From: TMED14 sp963925545
GTDB taxonomy: Bacteria > Bacteroidota > Bacteroidia > Flavobacteriales > Schleiferiaceae
NCBI GenBank assembly: GCA_963925545.1
Contig: CAWUSA010000006.1
Span: 62,001 to 126,000 of the forward strand
Direction: 5' to 3'
Length of the DNA stretch: 64,000 nt
Both the position numbers and the translations under genes were made by a program. This document shows, piece after piece, positions 59,867-64,000 of this stretch. Positions within the stretch are counted from its first letter, which is position 1. Each line of letters opens with the position of its first letter. The notes beneath the pieces were generated by a model. It did no database searches, had not been told where the DNA came from, and saw only the letters and a list, made by a program, of their open reading frames with translations.

Positions 59867-61435
59867 TCAATGGAATGGGTTGGCTGGCAAAGGAAGTATG
59901 TCTACTTGACCTGTGATGGCATTGCTTAGTCGAAGCACCGACTGAGCTGGCATGTTTTCCAACAACAGTTTAGCTTGACCTTGTGGTAAATGGTACCTAG
60001 CCAGGTTCCTTCCGTCAATCGACAAGCGTTCAACAACAATGTCCGCGTCCACATGCGTTCGCTGCAACCACAGGCCGGCTAAACCTTCACTGAACCACCA
60101 TGAAGGCAAAGACGTTGATTCATCCAAGCCCAATATATTGAGAAGCACCAAATGGAAATTGGGAATCCCCCAGCCCATCAAGGTATCCGGCTGGCTTGCG
60201 TGTGAACTGACATTTTTTACAGATTGCATGATAGATTGGATATCATAGCTGCTTTGATTGGCAATAACCGCTTGCAAAACCGTTGCCATGGCACCACAGA
60301 GAATGGGTGACGAAAAACTGGTACCGTTGCTTGTGGTCACCTGCCCTGCACTGTTAATTACGGCGGACCCAGCTCCCATGGTGGCTAAATCTGGCTTGAT
60401 TCTACCATCCGACGTGGGTCCTTGACTGCTGAATCCTGCCCGCAATCCATTGCCATCAACAGCGCCAGCGGTTAAAATCGAATCAGCATCTGCTGGGGCG
60501 GTGATATGTCTCCATGCACCACCGCCTTCATTGCCAGCAGCCACGACCACAATGATGCCTTTTCTGGCCGCCATATTTGCAGCAATGGAGATGGGTGTTG
60601 TGCGTCCATCCATGTCTGCATAGCTGTGATTGTTCGTGCTGTCATCAAAGGTGCTATACCCTAAGGATGTATTGATCAAGTCTGCTCCCAATGAATCTGC
60701 CCATTCAGCTGCACGGATCCAATTGTCTTCTTCTGCAAGGGTTTCACTAGCGACATCCTCCGTGCGAAACAAGGAGTAGGATGCCTTGGGCGCTGTACCT
60801 ACCAAGGTGGCATCCAAATCTGCGCACATGGTGCTAAGCACAGCTGTTCCATGACCTGATCCGTGGAAGACGTTGCTGTCTCCATCCACGAAATCATGCA
60901 CATAGAGCAGTCGACTTTGACTCCACATGCTGGTAAATGCAGCATGCATTTCAACCCCAGTGAATCCAGCATCCATCACCGCAATGTGGATCCCTTGGCC
61001 TTCATAACCCGCATTGTGCATGTACTGCATGTCAATTTGCTGTGTCTGGGTGGTCGCAAGACCATAATTGTAGCTCATGGTGCCATCCATCAATTGCAAG
61101 TGAGCAACAGGCTTCATGTCAATCACCCTATCCATGGCTGCAATGCGCTGCATTTGTTCTTTTGTGCCAATCACGGAAACTGCCCGCAACCAGCGTGAGC
61201 TGCAGCGAATTTTAACACCCGTCGACGCAATGCGCTTCACATCCATTGGGTTTAAAGGGTAATCCGTTGCTGATAGGGCAATGCCCTGATTCACACGTCG
61301 CTGCATGGCGGCATCTGACAAAGCAGGTGCTCCCAGATGGGTTTGATCCTCCTGAATAAAAACCCACATCTGTTGGTTTTGTGCTGACAAAAGGCTTGAC
61401 AAGGTCAAGATCAAGGTTGCGATGGCAGTTTTCAT
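59867..61435 (-). CDS. Secreted S8 subtilisin-like peptidase with T9SS-like C-terminus
   Basis: The 522-residue protein has a signal peptide (about 1-19), then a subtilisin domain. The catalytic residues are Asp in AVMDAGFTGVE, His in GSGHGTAVLS and Ser in SNGTSFSSPILCG, with the oxyanion Asn in VVVAAGNEGGG. The C-terminal ~80 residues are beta-rich, with VVERLSIDGRNLARYHL and GQAKLLLENMPAQSVLRLS, which resembles a degenerate type-A T9SS sorting domain. It probably acts outside the cell on protein for nutrition. It lies in a housekeeping run (dnaE, mnmA), an odd place for a secreted protease. Confidence 0.88.
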   Translation of the reverse strand: MKTAIATLILTLSSLLSAQNQQMWVFIQEDQTHLGAPALSDAAMQRRVNQGIALSATDYPLNPMDVKRIASTGVKIRCSSRWLRAVSVIGTKEQMQRIAAMDRVIDMKPVAHLQLMDGTMSYNYGLATTQTQQIDMQYMHNAGYEGQGIHIAVMDAGFTGVEMHAAFTSMWSQSRLLYVHDFVDGDSNVFHGSGHGTAVLSTMCADLDATLVGTAPKASYSLFRTEDVASETLAEEDNWIRAAEWADSLGADLINTSLGYSTFDDSTNNHSYADMDGRTTPISIAANMAARKGIIVVVAAGNEGGGAWRHITAPADADSILTAGAVDGNGLRAGFSSQGPTSDGRIKPDLATMGAGSAVINSAGQVTTSNGTSFSSPILCGAMATVLQAVIANQSSYDIQSIMQSVKNVSSHASQPDTLMGWGIPNFHLVLLNILGLDESTSLPSWWFSEGLAGLWLQRTHVDADIVVERLSIDGRNLARYHLPQGQAKLLLENMPAQSVLRLSNAITGQVDILPLPANPFH

Positions 61436-61471
61436 GGGTTGCAGATTGCTGGTTAATGTTCGTTGAGCGGG

Positions 61472-62617
61472 CTAACCGTGGATAACCCCAGAGCCAATCA
61501 ACGTGTTCTTGTCGTACCATGCAGCAAATTGGCCTGCTGCAACGGCTTTTTGTGGCTCATTAAAGGTGATTTGCATGCCTTGCTTGTCAATCAGCATGGT
61601 CGCCTTGAAGAGGGGCTGTCGGTACCTGAATCGGAGCAGGATACTTCGCTCCTCACCTAAGGCTAGGGCTTTGTCTGGTTCAACCCAGTGTATGTCCTTG
61701 CCGTCGATGCGCAAACCTTTGCGCAACAAACCCGGGTGCGACTCCCCTTGCCCTACATAGATGACATTGCGTGTCGTGTCCGTTGCAATCACAAAAAGCG
61801 GCTCCGCTTTCCCTCCAACCAACAGGCCCTTTCGCTGACCGATAGTGAAGAAATGGGCACCTTGGTGCTGCCCCACCACCTTGCCGTCCTCAGGTGACAA
61901 TGGCCACTTTTGACCAATAGCGGTTACGTTGAAGCCTTGCCAGTCAGGTGCAATTTCAACAATGTCCCCTTGCTTGACTTCAAGTTGTTGCTGAAGAAAG
62001 TCTGGCAACCTCACCTTGCCAATGAAGCAGAGGCCCTGTGAGTCCTTCTTGTCCGCTGTCACTAAATCCAATGACTTCGCCAATGCCCTGACCTCAGATT
62101 TTTGCATGTCACCAATGGGGAAAAGGGCATGCTTGAGTTGATCCTGATTGAGCTGACACAAGAAATAGCTTTGATCTTTGTTGAGATCCGCACCTGCATT
62201 CAGGTGATACACACCGTCATCAGATAGGGTTTTCTGTACATAATGCCCAGTTGCCACATGGGATGCTCCCAGTTTCAATGCCTCTTGAAGGAAGAGGTCA
62301 AATTTTACTTCCCGATTGCACAGCACATCTGGGTTGGGTGTCCGGCCTGACTGGTATTCTGCAAACATGTAATCCACAATGCGTGTTTTGTAGTCAGCAC
62401 TCATGTCCACCACCTGAAAGGGGATATTCAACTTTTCAGCTACCAACAATGCATCATTGGAATCTTCAATCCATGGACAATCCTCATCAAGAATCACCGA
62501 ATCATCCACCCAATTGCGCATGAACAGGCCTATAACCTCATGACCTTGCTCAACAAGCAGGTGAGCCGCAACCGATGAATCTACGCCCCCTGAGAGACCC
62601 ACAACCACTCTAGCCAT
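61472..62617 (-). CDS. mnmA: tRNA-specific 2-thiouridylase
   Basis: MnmA thiolates the wobble uridine of tRNA-Lys, -Glu and -Gln; tRNA-Lys(TTT), one of its targets, is encoded at 37258. The 381-residue protein has the PP-loop GLSGGVDSSVA, the catalytic cysteines in VLCNREVKF and QGLCFIGK, plus HVATGHY. The C-terminal beta-barrel domain is complete. Its start overlaps the MORN-like gene's stop by 8 nt, consistent with operon translation. Confidence 0.96.
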   Translation of the reverse strand: MARVVVGLSGGVDSSVAAHLLVEQGHEVIGLFMRNWVDDSVILDEDCPWIEDSNDALLVAEKLNIPFQVVDMSADYKTRIVDYMFAEYQSGRTPNPDVLCNREVKFDLFLQEALKLGASHVATGHYVQKTLSDDGVYHLNAGADLNKDQSYFLCQLNQDQLKHALFPIGDMQKSEVRALAKSLDLVTADKKDSQGLCFIGKVRLPDFLQQQLEVKQGDIVEIAPDWQGFNVTAIGQKWPLSPEDGKVVGQHQGAHFFTIGQRKGLLVGGKAEPLFVIATDTTRNVIYVGQGESHPGLLRKGLRIDGKDIHWVEPDKALALGEERSILLRFRYRQPLFKATMLIDKQGMQITFNEPQKAVAAGQFAAWYDKNTLIGSGVIHG

Positions 62618-63308
62618 TGTTGTATAGTTTGGTGGACTTCAATCTGCCTGATCGGTATTGCTCGGACTTCACTGCCTTGCCCCGTTCAAAGAACAGCCAC
62701 TTACCGACCCTGCGACCATCCAGGTATTGACCAGAAATTGCCAATCTTTCATCGGCATCAAATTGTTTCCATGGACCATTCAACATGCCCTTTGCATGGT
62801 TTGTTGCGCGAACCTTGTTGCCAATTTCATCTTGTCGAAGCCAAGTCCCTTGCTTCTCGCCATCAATCATTTGACCTGACTCAAGCAAAGCGCCATTGGG
62901 GAAAAACACTTGCTGTAAACCAGTGCGCTGACCTGCCAGATAGTGCTCCTTTGCCATCACATGACCACGGCCATCATGCATGACCCAGAGGCCATCTTTG
63001 ACATTTGGACTAGTGTACTGACCTTCAGCAATCAATTGACCGCGTTCATTGAACATTTTCACCTCAATAGGGCCCACGACATCAGGGTAAGACATCACTG
63101 AACGCGGGTAGCCATTGCGGTGGAAATGCATGAATTCTCCCAACGGTTTACCCATGACAAATTGCCCACGGTAACGCACGGCCTTGCTGTCCTCATAGGA
63201 CACAACCCATGGGCCATCTTTTTTGCCATCAACCAAGGTGTTCTGCCCCTGCAATGGAAGCATGATCAAGGAGAGAAACACAAACACAATGGATTTCATT
63301 AGAGGCAT
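62610..63308 (-). CDS. Exported MORN-like (YwqK-type) repeat protein
   Basis: The 232-residue protein has a signal peptide (SIVFVFLSLIMLPLQGQ), then about seven short repeats of the MORN_2/YwqK type. The pattern is a Gly-Xaa-aromatic turn every ~22 residues: KDGPWVVSYED, GEFMHFHRNG, KDGLWVMHDG, QGTWLRQDE, NGPWKQFDAD, VGKWLFFERG. YwqK is called an antitoxin in databases, but in exported Bacteroidota copies such a role has no support. The signal peptide points to the periplasm or cell surface. It starts 1 nt after the dnaE stop. Confidence 0.8.
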   Translation of the reverse strand: MPLMKSIVFVFLSLIMLPLQGQNTLVDGKKDGPWVVSYEDSKAVRYRGQFVMGKPLGEFMHFHRNGYPRSVMSYPDVVGPIEVKMFNERGQLIAEGQYTSPNVKDGLWVMHDGRGHVMAKEHYLAGQRTGLQQVFFPNGALLESGQMIDGEKQGTWLRQDEIGNKVRATNHAKGMLNGPWKQFDADERLAISGQYLDGRRVGKWLFFERGKAVKSEQYRSGRLKSTKLYNNG

Positions 63309-63309
63309 G

Positions 63310-64000
63310 TTATTGGGTTTTAACAGCGGTATGGAAGTGATGCAAGGTATCGAGTTCTTTCAACAACTCCTTGGTTATGTCTACCCGGTATGCCGTGCAC
63401 CGAAGATCTGAATGGGTGCGGCTTTGTGGATCAAAGACCACAAAATTCACCAATTTCTTGCCTTCATGCTGCTGGAATATAGCGGCCAATGCGGTCCATG
63501 ATTCAGGCTGAAGGTCTTGAATTTCAACCATGATGGTTAAGCTCACTGCCCGCTTGCCCATCACCTCAGACAACAGCTCAATGCCATTGACTTCTGAGCG
63601 CAATCGGGCGTTGTCATCCTTTGCCCATCCAGGCTTCTGTACTCGGCCACGAACGATCACCATCAAATCCTCCATGATGTAGGCTTTGAAGGTGATAAAG
63701 TCTTTGCCAAAAATCACAAACTCATGGCTCCCTTCCGCATCTTCCAAGGTGAAAGAGCCCATTTCCTTGCCGTTTTTGGTCAATCGGATGTTTGGTTTGG
63801 TTACGATGCCCGCAACCGTGAAGTCTCGGTAACCCCCTGAACCCACAAATGCCGTCAAATCTTCTAAATCAGACAAGCGATGCTTGCGGAATGTTTTGAT
63901 TTCATAGGTGTAATTATCCAAGGGGTGCGCACTCAGGAAAATGCCATTGACATTCTTTTCCCGCTTGAGCATTTCCAATTGATTCCAAGCTTCAACCACT
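63310..64000 (-). CDS. dnaE: DNA polymerase III alpha subunit, C-terminal part
   Basis: The gene enters from the right edge; only the last ~230 residues are present. They hold the end of the finger/HhH region (NVNGIFLSAHPLDNY, the typical DnaE linker) and then the OB-fold domain (FTVAGIVTKPNIRLTKNGKE, then MGSFTLEDAEGSHEFVIFG), which binds single-stranded DNA. The polymerase active site and PHP domain lie outside the window. It heads a tight run on the minus strand, dnaE-ywqK-like-mnmA-S8-NMO-phnA, with gaps of a few nt or overlaps except a 36-nt gap after mnmA. Confidence 0.93.
   Translation of the reverse strand, partial: VVEAWNQLEMLKREKNVNGIFLSAHPLDNYTYEIKTFRKHRLSDLEDLTAFVGSGGYRDFTVAGIVTKPNIRLTKNGKEMGSFTLEDAEGSHEFVIFGKDFITFKAYIMEDLMVIVRGRVQKPGWAKDDNARLRSEVNGIELLSEVMGKRAVSLTIMVEIQDLQPESWTALAAIFQQHEGKKLVNFVVFDPQSRTHSDLRCTAYRVDITKELLKELDTLHHFHTAVKTQ

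Noticed and set aside
62610..63308. YwqK-type protein as an antitoxin of a toxin-antitoxin pair
   Set aside because: It has a signal peptide and no small toxin gene nearby; the neighbours are dnaE and mnmA.

Overview
The window looks like chromosome of a Bacteroidota member, most likely from the Flavobacteriia and of moderate GC. The evidence is the gene content and the promoters. There are two candidate type IX secretion (T9SS) cargo proteins and a PorE-like T9SS component, CarboxypepD_reg-like surface proteins with a TonB-dependent receptor, a bacillithiol enzyme (BshC), an E1 alpha/beta fusion, an extended NusB, ribosomal protein S16 with a long acidic tail, and FtcD fused to cyclodeaminase. 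Shine-Dalgarno sequences are scarce, while copies of the Bacteroidota -7 box (TAnnTTTG) lie upstream of many genes. No plasmid, phage, insertion sequence or CRISPR array was seen. Coding density is very high, and many gene ends or starts overlap by 1 to 14 nt.

Layout: 1-8.1 kb holds partial ettA, a CarboxypepD_reg-like protein, guaB, a large type-B T9SS cargo protein, an acyl-CoA dehydrogenase and a sugar-nucleotide N-acetyltransferase. 8.1-11.8 kb holds an S1/P1 nuclease, an Rrf2 regulator and a CBS/cysteine-synthase enzyme, then rpsP-rimM. 11.8-27.6 kb holds lysine/saccharopine metabolism, pckA, phoH, yajC, nusB, the guaA-(binding-protein-like)-pepD and DUF4294-bshC operons, a transaldolase-CBS/KdsC-like pair, and zapA with a coiled-coil partner. 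27.6-37.2 kb holds an M23 peptidase/CarboxypepD/TonB receptor operon, rocD, rlmD, an atypical outer-membrane protein, a PRTase and aroK. 37.2-38.4 kb is a tRNA zone (Lys, Leu, Val) with msrB and a small AT-rich gene. 38.5-50 kb holds E1, a 2OG oxygenase with trmD, rplS, the PorE-like protein, aroC and histidine-degradation genes. 50-58.3 kb holds htpG, a NamZ-like muramidase, a permease, tRNA-Asp, and trxA followed by a compact GDP-heptose pathway. 58.4-64 kb is a tight minus-strand run: partial dnaE, a MORN-like protein, mnmA, an S8 protease, an NMO-like enzyme and PhnA.

Two gene sets stand out. The first is a TalC-type transaldolase fused to a KdsD-type CBS pair, with substitutions at expected active-site positions, and translationally coupled to a KdsC-like phosphatase. 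The second is a set of three genes (with an HddC-GmhB fusion) that encodes every step from sedoheptulose-7-phosphate to GDP-D,D-heptose. At the regulatory level, about a dozen genes have a TAnnTTTG/TAnnTTCG box only 2-6 nt before the ATG. That implies leaderless or near-leaderless mRNAs and very small back-to-back promoters, for example the 33-bp aroC/hutI intergenic space.
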